DNA of 64,000 nucleotides from BPGX01 sp035405785. Its GTDB lineage: Bacteria; Bacteroidota; Bacteroidia; B-17B0; Aurantibacillaceae. The notes below the pieces were generated by a model, which saw nothing but the letters and a program-made list of their open reading frames with translations, had not been told where the DNA came from and did not search any database. Below are positions 32,875 to 41,798 of the stretch, piece after piece. A program made the position numbers and the translations under genes. The first letter of the stretch is position 1. Every line of letters begins with the position of its first letter. The stretch spans positions 124,001-188,000 of the forward strand of contig DAONJS010000002.1 of the NCBI GenBank assembly GCA_035405785.1, read 5' to 3'.

Positions 32875-34674
32875 ATGAAAACAACACTATTCACTGTAGG
32901 TGCTATTTGCACCGTATTAAGTGTAAGTGCTCAATTACCTGTAAGCACTACACCACAAAACAAAAAAGCAGTATTGGAAGAATTTACCGGAATACACTGC
33001 GGTTATTGTCCTGATGGTCACAAAATTGCTACCAACATTTACAATGCGGACCCTAATAATGTTGTACTTATCAACATTCACACTGGCGGTTATGCTACTC
33101 CTTCTGCTGGCGAACCAGATTTTAGAACAAGTGACGGAAATAGTATTGCTGCAATGCCTGGAATGGGAATTACGGGTTATCCAACTGCAGACATCAATCG
33201 TACAATTGTAACAGGCACTGCAATTACTACCACTAATCGTAGTCAATGGCCAACCTATGTAAATACCATTAAATCTCAGCCAGCATATTGTAATGTTGCT
33301 CTACAAGGCACATTAGATGCACAAACTCGTGTTCTTACAGTTCAGGCAGAAGTTTATTATACTGCAAATAGTCCAGTTTCTACCAATTCTCTAACAATTG
33401 TATTATTGGAAAATAATATACCAGGACCCCAATCTGATTATGGCAACTTCAATCCAACAAATTGGTTTCCTGATGGAACATACAAACACAACCATGTCTT
33501 GAGAAAAGTTATCACACCTACCTTTGGCGTACCAGTATCGCCTACAACTGCTGGTTCTTTATTTTCAACAACAGTTACTTATACAGTACCTACTCAATAT
33601 CCTGCTACTGGTTCTTATACTACTCCATGTTTATTAGGAAGATTAGAGTTAGCAGCATTTGTTACTCAAACTAATACATTAACTATCAACGCTGCTCATG
33701 GTCCGATTTATATTACTAATATACCCAATCAAAGAGATATAGCAGTTTCAAACTTATCTTCTGAAACGGAAGTATGTGCCGGAGTGATAAATCCTAAATT
33801 TTGGTTTACAAATAATGGAAGTGATACAGCAACTACAATAACATTTACTTATGCTGTGAACGGTGGTTCTCCTTCTACTTATACATGGAATGGAATGTGC
33901 CCACCTTACAATCAACAACTTATTACAATTAACAATATCAATTTTACTCCACTTCCAACATCTAATACGCTTCAAATTGGTGTTGCTTCTGTAAATAATA
34001 ATACTGACCAAAATAATGTAAATGATATAGTTACAAAAGTTATTCCTACAGCAACTCTTATTGCTCCAAGTATCAATATGCAAATGGATTTTACACAAGA
34101 TCAATATGGTACTGAAATACAATGGCAAGTTATTGAAGAATCAACTGGTATAGTAGTTGCACAAGATGGACCATGGAGTGATTTGTCAGCCGCAGGAACA
34201 TTATTACATACTAAAACTTTCACATTAGTTCCTAATACCTGTTATAAATTAGTAATTACAGATGCTTATGGAGATGGTGCATGCTGCTCTTATGGCAATG
34301 GTAGTTATAATTTAAAATCTAATGGTAATAGTATTTTTTCAGGCCCTGCAAGTTATGGTAAAGGTTTGACTAAATGGTTTAAAACAGATGTTAATGCTTC
34401 TGTTTCTAATAATGTTTCTTTAAATGACATGGTTTCTATTTATCCAAACCCCGCTAATGAGAAAGTAAATATTTTTATCAACTCTCCAAAAGAAGAAACA
34501 ATAAAAATCAATGTTATTAATGCTCTTGGACAAGTAATTTATTCATCTGAAAAAGAAGTATTAGGCGAACAAACAATTCAAATTAATACCAAAAATTTTG
34601 CTGAAGGTATTTATCATATCAATATCCAATCTTCTAATAGTAAGTTTAACAAAACTATTAGCGTTACCCACTAA
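32875..34674 (+). CDS. Omp28-related secreted protein with T9SS sorting domain
   Basis: The 599-residue protein has a signal peptide (first 20 residues). A thioredoxin-like Omp28 region follows with a CxxC at C42 and C45 (FTGIHCGYCPDGHK). Middle beta domains come next, including a calcium-binding-like DAYGDGACCSYGNG segment. The C-terminal type A sorting domain starts near SIYPNPANEKV (about residue 520), with the typical GIYHINI and final KTISV strands. It is exported by Sec, crosses the outer membrane by T9SS and is probably cell-surface attached. It is the first of three co-directional genes. Confidence 0.9.
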   Translation: MKTTLFTVGAICTVLSVSAQLPVSTTPQNKKAVLEEFTGIHCGYCPDGHKIATNIYNADPNNVVLINIHTGGYATPSAGEPDFRTSDGNSIAAMPGMGITGYPTADINRTIVTGTAITTTNRSQWPTYVNTIKSQPAYCNVALQGTLDAQTRVLTVQAEVYYTANSPVSTNSLTIVLLENNIPGPQSDYGNFNPTNWFPDGTYKHNHVLRKVITPTFGVPVSPTTAGSLFSTTVTYTVPTQYPATGSYTTPCLLGRLELAAFVTQTNTLTINAAHGPIYITNIPNQRDIAVSNLSSETEVCAGVINPKFWFTNNGSDTATTITFTYAVNGGSPSTYTWNGMCPPYNQQLITINNINFTPLPTSNTLQIGVASVNNNTDQNNVNDIVTKVIPTATLIAPSINMQMDFTQDQYGTEIQWQVIEESTGIVVAQDGPWSDLSAAGTLLHTKTFTLVPNTCYKLVITDAYGDGACCSYGNGSYNLKSNGNSIFSGPASYGKGLTKWFKTDVNASVSNNVSLNDMVSIYPNPANEKVNIFINSPKEETIKINVINALGQVIYSSEKEVLGEQTIQINTKNFAEGIYHINIQSSNSKFNKTISVTH

Positions 34675-34685
34675 ACTTTAATACC

Positions 34686-35468
34686 ATGAAAAAAATAATT
34701 TTTCTCTCATTTTGTATCTTGAATTATCTGATGATTTTTTCACAAAGCAGTATTTACCTTGTTTCTACAAATAATGCAATGACTTCCACCATTTCTGTAA
34801 TAAGTAATGGTGGAACTTTTACTTTAACATCAACTGCATCTTCTAATGATGTTCCTGCAAAATTCCGTTTTTACAATATCAATTCAACCAATACTTATAC
34901 CTATAATGTATTAAGGACTATTAAGTCCATTAATACGCAAGGGGTTAATACTGCTACAACTTATTTTTGTGTTGGAGCAACTTGTTTGCCACCTTCTGCA
35001 AATACATTAACCAATCCCGGCGATTATATTGTGTTATCTCCTGGCTCTTATGAAGCATTGATTACCTATTTCAGTGAACTTTCTACCATTGGCTATTCAG
35101 AAATTTATTACAAAATTTTCAATGTTAATGACCCTAATGACACACTCAGTTTTACAATGGCCTATAATCCTACATTAAGTGTAAAAGAAAATTCCCGTTT
35201 AATTGAAAATGTGTCTATTTTCCCTGTTCCTGCAAATGAAAATGTAAGTATTCAGGCAAAAGTAAATTCACCAATTGAAGTAAAATTGACTTTATATAAT
35301 ATCCTTGGGCAATCATTATTCGTACAAAAAATAAAACTTAATGAAGGCACATTCAAAAAAAACATTGATATTTCTACCCTTCCCGATGGCACATATTTCT
35401 TAAATTTACAGAATGTAATAACTGGAGAAAATATCTTATCACAAAAAATTATTGTAAATAAACCATAA
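34686..35468 (+). CDS. Secreted protein with T9SS sorting domain, function unknown
   Basis: The 260-residue protein has a signal peptide (MKKIIFLSFCILNYLMIFSQ). A Ser/Thr/Asn-rich beta domain follows with no recognised fold. The type A sorting domain begins near VSIFPVPANENV (about residue 176) and ends with GTYFLNLQN and a short basic tail. Two cysteines in FCVGATCLPP could form a disulphide. It begins 11 bp after the Omp28-like gene, so co-transcription is likely. Confidence 0.85.
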   Translation: MKKIIFLSFCILNYLMIFSQSSIYLVSTNNAMTSTISVISNGGTFTLTSTASSNDVPAKFRFYNINSTNTYTYNVLRTIKSINTQGVNTATTYFCVGATCLPPSANTLTNPGDYIVLSPGSYEALITYFSELSTIGYSEIYYKIFNVNDPNDTLSFTMAYNPTLSVKENSRLIENVSIFPVPANENVSIQAKVNSPIEVKLTLYNILGQSLFVQKIKLNEGTFKKNIDISTLPDGTYFLNLQNVITGENILSQKIIVNKP

Positions 35469-35489
35469 TCGTAATGGTTTAAATAAAAA

Positions 35490-36827
35490 ATGAGAAAACT
35501 TTCTCTTAAAAAATTATCAATTCTTTTACTCATAATCCCGATGTATTCTTGCATCGGGATTTTATATTCTCAGAGTATAAACTATTATCAACAAAAATTT
35601 CAAAAGTATCTAAATCTTGAACATCAATTAGATGATGTTGTTGTATTCAATACAGATAAAATAGTTTTGAAAAATGCTGATGGAAAAGATGAGATTACTA
35701 TTTACAAAGATGAAATTCCTTTTATCAGTAAATTATTAGAAGCAGAAAAATTAGATGAATTAGAAAAATTTTTTCTTAAAAAACAAAATCTTCTTCTTCC
35801 TAAAAGAGCAATAGACAGTATTTTAATTTCAATTGATGAAATTTATAGTTTTAATAAAAAAAATCATTTGCCCCTTTCGGGTATAAGAATTGCCATTGAT
35901 CCGGGACATTTTGCGTATGATTTGCAAACTGCAAAAATTGAACAACGACTTTTATATTTTACTCATAATGAAAGTAATCAAAAAAAAGACACTATTAAAT
36001 TGATTGAAGGGCAACTCACTTATTTAACAGCAATAGTATTAGCAGACAAATTATCCGAACAAGGTGCTGAGATATTACTAACAAGACACAAAGCCGATCA
36101 CACTGCTTTTGGAATGAGTTTTAATGAGTGGATTAGTAAAAGGAAAAATATAGTATTAGATAGTTTATTATCCATCAATGAAATTTCAAAAGAAAAGTAT
36201 CAAAAATTAAAATCATGCAGCAAGCAACAGTTTTTTAATTTATTTTTCAGAGAATATGAACTTTTGCAAAGGGCTAAACTCATTAACGATTTTAATCCTC
36301 ATCTTACCATTATTATTCATTACAATGTAGATGAAAAAAACAGTCCATGGAAAAAAGCAAGTCCAGCAAATTACTCCATGTGTTTTATTGGCGGTGCATT
36401 TGATGCAAAAGATTTAGAAAAAATGTCTAATAAAATTCACTTTTTACGATTATTATTAACCAATCAAATAGAAAATAGTGAAAAAATAAGTAGTTTCACA
36501 ATACAAAATTTTGAAAATAAACTCAGCGTAAATGCCGCTAAAAAAGAAGATGCTAAATATCTGCAAACAGTATGTATTCCAACATCTAAAAATGGTGTTT
36601 ATTGCAGAAATCTTTTGCTTACAAAGTATGTTATTTCTCCACTTGTATATGGAGAAAGTATGTGTCAGGATAATTACAATGAATGTATTGCTCTTTCTAA
36701 AAATAACTACCAATATAAAAACTGGAAAATACCTTACAGAGTATATGAAGTAACAGATGCTTATTTTCAATCAACTATGAAATATTTTCAGGAACATTAT
36801 TTAAAGGAAATTTCATCAAACAAATAA
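35490..36827 (+). CDS. N-acetylmuramoyl-L-alanine amidase (Amidase_3)
   Basis: The enzyme cleaves the bond between N-acetylmuramic acid and the stem peptide of peptidoglycan in the periplasm. The zinc ligands are visible: H140 (IAIDPGHFAYD), E173 (KLIEGQLTYL) and H277 (TIIIHYNVDE). An N-terminal signal sequence covers residues 1-29; C21 could be lipidated, but the lipobox (MYSC) is weak. At 445 residues it is longer than a bare catalytic domain. The signal-peptide codons contain a perfect 10-bp inverted repeat (35534-35561). Confidence 0.88.
   Translation: MRKLSLKKLSILLLIIPMYSCIGILYSQSINYYQQKFQKYLNLEHQLDDVVVFNTDKIVLKNADGKDEITIYKDEIPFISKLLEAEKLDELEKFFLKKQNLLLPKRAIDSILISIDEIYSFNKKNHLPLSGIRIAIDPGHFAYDLQTAKIEQRLLYFTHNESNQKKDTIKLIEGQLTYLTAIVLADKLSEQGAEILLTRHKADHTAFGMSFNEWISKRKNIVLDSLLSINEISKEKYQKLKSCSKQQFFNLFFREYELLQRAKLINDFNPHLTIIIHYNVDEKNSPWKKASPANYSMCFIGGAFDAKDLEKMSNKIHFLRLLLTNQIENSEKISSFTIQNFENKLSVNAAKKEDAKYLQTVCIPTSKNGVYCRNLLLTKYVISPLVYGESMCQDNYNECIALSKNNYQYKNWKIPYRVYEVTDAYFQSTMKYFQEHYLKEISSNK
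35534..35561 (+). promoter_or_regulatory. Perfect 10-bp-stem hairpin inside the amidase signal-peptide codons
   Basis: AATCCCGATG (35534-35543) and CATCGGGATT (35552-35561) flank an 8-nt loop, followed by TTATATT. It resembles an intrinsic terminator or attenuator but lies within the coding sequence, 45 bp after the ATG. Regulatory function is inferred only from shape. Confidence 0.4.
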
Positions 36828-36850
36828 TTTTATAGCACTAAATTATTTAT

Positions 36851-36858
36851 TACATTTG
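36851..36858 (+). promoter_or_regulatory. -7 box TACATTTG of ridA
   Basis: A perfect TAnnTTTG followed by CAAGCC, 35 bp before the ridA ATG. No -33 box was seen at 21 nt. Confidence 0.45.
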
Positions 36859-36893
36859 CAAGCCACTATATTATTTTTTCAAAATCTCAAACT

Positions 36894-37277
36894 ATGAAAA
36901 AAATTATCAATACTCCAAAAGCACCAGCTCCAATAGGTCCATACAATCAAGCAGTAATTGTAGGAGATACAATGTATGTTGCTGGACAAATTGCTATGGA
37001 TTTAAATTCTAAACAACTTATCAAAACCAATAATATCCGTGAAGAAACTAAAATTGTAATGGATTATATCAAAGAAATTTTAGCAGCCGCTGGCTTAACT
37101 TATGACAATGTAGTAAAAGTAACTATATTTTTAAGTGATTTGAACAACTTTCATCATGTCAATGAAGTTTATTCAACTTACTTTTCAGGTGATTTTCCTG
37201 CCCGTGCTACCATTGAAGCAAAACGACTTCCAAAAGATGCTAATATTGAAATTAGCGTGGAAGCCCGTATTTTCTAA
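36894..37277 (+). CDS. RidA-family reactive enamine/imine deaminase
   Basis: RidA hydrolyses reactive 2-aminoacrylate-type intermediates made by PLP enzymes. The 127-residue product shows the family pattern: NTPKAPAPIGPYNQAV, VAGQIAMD, VVKVTIFLSDL, and the active-site Arg in FPARATIEA followed by IEISVEARI at the C-terminus. It is cytoplasmic and trimeric by family knowledge. Its last 26 bp overlap the 3' end of the convergent glycosyltransferase gene. Confidence 0.93.
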   Translation: MKKIINTPKAPAPIGPYNQAVIVGDTMYVAGQIAMDLNSKQLIKTNNIREETKIVMDYIKEILAAAGLTYDNVVKVTIFLSDLNNFHHVNEVYSTYFSGDFPARATIEAKRLPKDANIEISVEARIF

Positions 37278-38409
37278 TTGATTCAATTACTTTATCTATA
37301 ATTTTTTCCCAAACAAAGTTTTGGATGTGTTGAAGTGCTGCCAACTTTTTAGATTGCAGCACTTCTTTTTTTTCTGAACAAATTTGAATTAGCACATTAG
37401 TTAAACTTTCCACATCATTGTTTTCTAATAAATATCCTGTTTTATCATTCACCAATAAACTTACAGCACCTACATTTGTAGCAACCACCGTTAATCCATT
37501 TGCCATTCCTTCTACAATAACATTTGGCATTCCTTCTGAATAACTTGGCACAACCAGTACATCTGACTGACGAATAATAGATTGAATCTTTTCAAACTCA
37601 TTTATCTTACCATAATATTTTACCTTATTATTATTTATTTGTAACCTTGTTGGAATATCACCAATAAAATGAAATTGAAATTCAATGTTTTTTTCAATTA
37701 ACTTTTGAATAACCACATTTAAATTTTCAATGCCTTTTCTTTTTTCATACCTGCCAACAAAAACAAATCTTACAGGATGATGATACTCTGTGCATGTTTC
37801 ATAAATTAATTGCTTTTCAATGCCTGTAGGTATTTCCACAATTTTTTCTAATGGAACATTCAAAACTTCTGATAATAATGTTGTTATTTTACCTCCATAA
37901 GAAAATACCACATCAGCATTTTGTGTTACAAATTTTGCAGGTATTCTTAAAGCATAATGTTGTAGTTTTGTTTTTAAATCTGGTGCATATTGATACATTT
38001 CATATCCGTGAAGTTTAATACCTATTTCAGGAAAATTATTTTTTTTATGCTTTAGCAAATACCATGCTGTAAAACCCTTAGAATAAATAAAATCAAAGGT
38101 CTGAATATCTTTTATCAAATGCTCATAAATTCTTTTTGAATACCTGTATGATTCCAACAAATAAAAGCCCGGATAATGAGAAACAAAATCAAATGGAATT
38201 TTTACAAACTCAATATTTTTTAATTCATCTTTTGTAAAAACTATTTCTAATTTTTCAGCATAATCTTTTTCACTTTCAGGATGAATACAATGATACACTC
38301 TTATTTTACAATCTCTTTGGGCAAGATATTTAATTAAAAAAAATGAATGTCTTTGCATTCCGCCTATCACAAAGGGATATATACCATCGGTTAATACTGC
38401 TATTTTCAT
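37252..38409 (-). CDS. GT4-type glycosyltransferase
   Basis: The 385-residue protein has a GT-B fold. The N-terminal glycine-rich start is TDGIYPFVIGGMQRH. The C-terminal donor-binding domain has FVGRYEKRKGIENL and the motif EGMPNVIVEGMANGLTVVAT, with the conserved paired glutamates. Such enzymes add sugars to surface polysaccharides at the inner membrane face; donor and acceptor are unknown. The gene follows another glycosyltransferase by 14 bp. Its end overlaps ridA by 26 bp on the opposite strand. Confidence 0.88.
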   Translation of the reverse strand: MKIAVLTDGIYPFVIGGMQRHSFFLIKYLAQRDCKIRVYHCIHPESEKDYAEKLEIVFTKDELKNIEFVKIPFDFVSHYPGFYLLESYRYSKRIYEHLIKDIQTFDFIYSKGFTAWYLLKHKKNNFPEIGIKLHGYEMYQYAPDLKTKLQHYALRIPAKFVTQNADVVFSYGGKITTLLSEVLNVPLEKIVEIPTGIEKQLIYETCTEYHHPVRFVFVGRYEKRKGIENLNVVIQKLIEKNIEFQFHFIGDIPTRLQINNNKVKYYGKINEFEKIQSIIRQSDVLVVPSYSEGMPNVIVEGMANGLTVVATNVGAVSLLVNDKTGYLLENNDVESLTNVLIQICSEKKEVLQSKKLAALQHIQNFVWEKIIDKVIESIRKYGLPR

Positions 38410-38423
38410 CTGAAATTGTTTAT

Positions 38424-39563
38424 TTATTTGTTACTATTCAGCACCTTTCTGTATTCATTTTCATATTTTTCTTTTGTAAAATATTGAATAGCCAATTGAT
38501 GTATTCTATTCTTTTCTGATTCATCAATCTTATTTAAATCATCTTTAATTGAACTATTTGAAACAATTATTCCACAATTATGCTTTCTACAAAAATCAGT
38601 ATAATCTCCTAAATTTTCAGATATTATTACCTTTAGCCCACAAACAAGATATTCTGCAAACTTCACTGGCGAAGCCACTTTGTTTGTTATACTTTGTTCT
38701 CTGACCAACCACCCATAATCTGCTATTACCAAATAATCAAAAACTTCATCAACCGATACACTTTTTTGAAAAACTCTATCTGGAAACTTTTTGTAACACA
38801 TAAATTTTTCAACATCATGATTACCTAAAAACAATAATTTGACTTTGGATGATTTATTTAATAATTCCAAAAATAAAATATCTGATTCTACCATTGATTG
38901 CCATCCTGCCGATGAACCTGAAAATACTACAATAACATCATCTTCTACAAAGCCCATTTTTTGACGCAATGATAAAACAACTGATTTTTCAGGAATGTTA
39001 CGGATAAATTTTTTTGACAATGTACATGGAATGACAACATAATCATTATCAATATAACCATAATTTTCCTTCCAGTAATTTACTAATGCTTGCGAGACGG
39101 CTATTCTAAAAGAAGCGTACATCACTGCTTTGAATTCTAATGAATAAACTTTATCAATTAATTTTTTATCTTCAGGAAAAAGATATTCTTCAAATTCCGA
39201 CTTATAAGCTCCACGCCCATCAAAAATTATTTTATTTAGCAATCCTATTTTTTTAAATGGATAAAATAAATCAAATGCAAATATTCCTCTACAAATGACA
39301 CTACTTTTGTAAAATATTAAAATTAAAAAAAATGCAAATATTCTATTCCATTGCCAATTATGAATGCCGGGAAACATTGGAATTACAATTGAATAAGGAT
39401 ACAATGATTTTATTTTTTTTCTGTTAGAAAAAAAATTTCGTAAGGACACAAAAGAAATCAAACGAATTTTTTGATGTGATAATTTGTTCAGATATTGAAT
39501 AACATCTATTACCTGACTTTCAAATATACCACCTGGATAATCATTAAATGTAATATACAACAT
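38424..39563 (-). CDS. Glycosyltransferase-like protein (GT-B fold, probable)
   Basis: The 379-residue protein resembles GT4-like enzymes more weakly than its neighbour. A donor-domain start reads VVFSGSSAGWQSM, and FAEYLVCGLKVIISENLGDY corresponds to the E(x7)E nucleotide-sugar region. A hydrophobic stretch near residues 80-95 may associate with the membrane. It precedes the first glycosyltransferase in the same direction, so both probably act on one glycan. The reaction is unknown. Confidence 0.7.
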   Translation of the reverse strand: MLYITFNDYPGGIFESQVIDVIQYLNKLSHQKIRLISFVSLRNFFSNRKKIKSLYPYSIVIPMFPGIHNWQWNRIFAFFLILIFYKSSVICRGIFAFDLFYPFKKIGLLNKIIFDGRGAYKSEFEEYLFPEDKKLIDKVYSLEFKAVMYASFRIAVSQALVNYWKENYGYIDNDYVVIPCTLSKKFIRNIPEKSVVLSLRQKMGFVEDDVIVVFSGSSAGWQSMVESDILFLELLNKSSKVKLLFLGNHDVEKFMCYKKFPDRVFQKSVSVDEVFDYLVIADYGWLVREQSITNKVASPVKFAEYLVCGLKVIISENLGDYTDFCRKHNCGIIVSNSSIKDDLNKIDESEKNRIHQLAIQYFTKEKYENEYRKVLNSNK

Positions 39564-39631
39564 TTCCCTTCTTTCAGGGCTTAAATTAAAGGAAATTTTT
39601 GATATAAGATTTTTATCAATCCTATTACAAG

Positions 39632-39659
39632 GTAAGGGTGTATGGCGATACGACCCTAC
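39632..39659. repeat. GTAGGGGCGTAT-family hairpin repeat, copy 3
   Basis: GTAAGGGTGTAT, GGCG, then ATACGACCCTAC, in inverted orientation relative to copy 1. It lies between the divergent glycosyltransferase and rfbB genes. Confidence 0.55.
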
Positions 39660-39742
39660 TTATTACTAAAATCACTTCACCTCCCTTCTCTTCATAACAA
39701 AAAATTACCTATACTTGCCAAAAAAATTCAAATTGTTTTTTT

Positions 39743-40780
39743 ATGAAAATAATCATCACAGGTGGAGCGGGATTTATAGGCACTCATGTAGTAAAACTTT
39801 TTGTCAAAAAATATCCTCATTATCAAATCTACAATTTAGATGCTCTTACTTATGCAGGTAATCTTGCTAATCTCAAAGACATTGAGCATTTACCAAATTA
39901 TCATTTCATCAAAGCTGATATTACAGATGAAAAAACTATCCAAAAGATTTTTTCTGAAATTCAACCAAATGCAGTTATTCATCTCGCCGCCGAAAGCCAT
40001 GTAGATAGAAGCATTTCAAATCCTAATCAATTTGTACTCACTAATGTTTTAGGAACAATCAATTTACTTAATGCTTGCAGAAACTTAAAAGATTTCCAAT
40101 TATTTTATCACATCAGCACAGATGAAGTATATGGATCATTAGGGGAAACAGGTTATTTTACAGAAAAAACACCATACGACCCTCGCAGCCCTTATAGTGC
40201 TTCAAAAGCATCATCAGACCATTTTGTAATGGCTTATTATCACACTTATCATTTGCCCGTCAAAATTTCTAATTGCTCTAATAATTACGGACCATATCAA
40301 TTTCCTGAAAAACTCATTCCTCTTTGTATCAATAATATCATCAATGAAAAACCTTTACCAATTTATGGTAAGGGTGAAAATGTAAGAGATTGGCTCTATG
40401 TTGAAGATCACGCAAAAGCCATTGATTTAATTTTTCATAAAGGAAAAGTCGGAGAAACATACAACATCGGCGGAAATAGCGAAAAGAAAAATATTGAAGT
40501 CGTAAAAACACTTTGCAGGATATTAAACAAAAAAATGAACAAACCTGATGGTTACTACGAAAAACTTATCACTTTTGTAAAAGACAGAGCAGGACACGAT
40601 TTAAGATATGCTATTGATTTTACTAAACTTAAAACAGAACTCGGTTGGCAACCTTCTGTAACTTTTGAAGAAGGTATTGAAAAAACTATTGATTGGTATC
40701 TTGCTAATACTGAATGGTTAAATAGTGTTACTTCTGGTGAATATCAATCTTATTACGAAAAACAATACCTACATCGTTAA
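39743..40780 (+). CDS. rfbB: dTDP-glucose 4,6-dehydratase
   Basis: The enzyme converts dTDP-glucose to dTDP-4-keto-6-deoxyglucose, a precursor of rhamnose and other deoxysugars. The 345-residue SDR has GGAGFIGTH at residues 7-15, the active-site STDEVYG with the Asp-Glu pair, YSASKASSD carrying the YxxxK, and the conserved RDWLYVEDH. The usual partners rfbA, rfbC and rfbD are not in the window. It is 6 bp from a second SDR gene. A -7-like box TATACTTG lies at 39710-39717. Confidence 0.94.
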   Translation: MKIIITGGAGFIGTHVVKLFVKKYPHYQIYNLDALTYAGNLANLKDIEHLPNYHFIKADITDEKTIQKIFSEIQPNAVIHLAAESHVDRSISNPNQFVLTNVLGTINLLNACRNLKDFQLFYHISTDEVYGSLGETGYFTEKTPYDPRSPYSASKASSDHFVMAYYHTYHLPVKISNCSNNYGPYQFPEKLIPLCINNIINEKPLPIYGKGENVRDWLYVEDHAKAIDLIFHKGKVGETYNIGGNSEKKNIEVVKTLCRILNKKMNKPDGYYEKLITFVKDRAGHDLRYAIDFTKLKTELGWQPSVTFEEGIEKTIDWYLANTEWLNSVTSGEYQSYYEKQYLHR

Positions 40781-40786
40781 GCATTT

Positions 40787-41749
40787 ATGGATATTTCAAA
40801 TCTTTCTTTTTTAGTTACTGGTGGTGCTGGGTTTATTGGGTCTCATATTGCAGAAGCACTCATTCAAAATGGTGCCAAAAAAGTTTTTGTTTTAGATAAT
40901 CTATCAACAGGTAATATCAATAACATACAGCATTTAAAACAAATTCATTTCATTCAGGCAGATATTAATGATAGTCAAACATTAAATAATATTCTTCCTG
41001 AAATTGACATAATATTTCATCTTGCAGCATTGGGTTCAGTAAACAGAAGTGTAGAAAATCCATTAGCCACACATTTTGCTAACTCAACAGGATTTCTCAA
41101 CATTTTAGATAATGCTCAAAAGCACAAGGTCAAAGGAATTATTTATGCTTCATCTTCTTCTGTTTATGGAGATAATAATCATTTACCAAAAGTAGAAGAA
41201 AAAACAGGCACACCACTCTCACCTTATGCTGTAACAAAAATTACAAATGAACTTTATGCAAAAGTATTTTGGAAATTACATCAATTGCCCATTATAGGAT
41301 TAAGATATTTTAATGTATTTGGTCCTCATCAAAATCCTAATGGTGCTTATGCTGCGGCCATTCCTTCTTTTATTCAAAAAATGATTAATAATGATGATAT
41401 TTACATTCACGGAACAGGCGAACAAAAAAGAGATTTTACTTACATTCAAAATGTGGTGCATGCTAATTTACTTGCAATGCAAGCTATTCTCAATCATTCA
41501 ACAGATGCCTTTGGACAAGTAATGAACATTGGTTGTCATCAATCTGTAAGCATCAACGAAGTATTTAAAATTTTAGCACAAAAACTGTCATATAAAAAAC
41601 AACCCATTTACACTGCCCCACGCAAAGGAGATATTTTTGAATCATTAGCAGATATTTCAAAAGCAAAAAATCTTATTCATTATCAACCACAAGTATTTTT
41701 TGAAGAAGGCATTGATAAAACCATTGCATATTACATTAAAAAATCTTGA
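40787..41749 (+). CDS. NAD-dependent nucleotide-sugar epimerase (WbpP/GalE-like)
   Basis: The 320-residue extended SDR has TGGAGFIGSH, the SSSSVYGDN catalytic segment, YAVTKITNE with the YxxxK pair, and LRYFNVFGPHQNPNGAYA. That last segment is typical of UDP-N-acetylhexosamine 4-epimerases such as WbpP. The exact sugar cannot be told from sequence alone. It is co-transcribed with rfbB and sits opposite two glycosyltransferases, so it probably belongs to a surface-glycan locus. Confidence 0.88.
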   Translation: MDISNLSFLVTGGAGFIGSHIAEALIQNGAKKVFVLDNLSTGNINNIQHLKQIHFIQADINDSQTLNNILPEIDIIFHLAALGSVNRSVENPLATHFANSTGFLNILDNAQKHKVKGIIYASSSSVYGDNNHLPKVEEKTGTPLSPYAVTKITNELYAKVFWKLHQLPIIGLRYFNVFGPHQNPNGAYAAAIPSFIQKMINNDDIYIHGTGEQKRDFTYIQNVVHANLLAMQAILNHSTDAFGQVMNIGCHQSVSINEVFKILAQKLSYKKQPIYTAPRKGDIFESLADISKAKNLIHYQPQVFFEEGIDKTIAYYIKKS

Positions 41750-41798
41750 AAAAGTAGCATTTATTTTATTACTAAATTAACCCCAAAATTTTACAAAT

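Noticed and set aside
35459..35480. AACCAT...ATGGTT hairpin at the end of the second T9SS gene as a terminator
   Set aside because: A short 6-bp stem and no T tract on the coding strand. The stronger hairpin lies further downstream inside the amidase gene.
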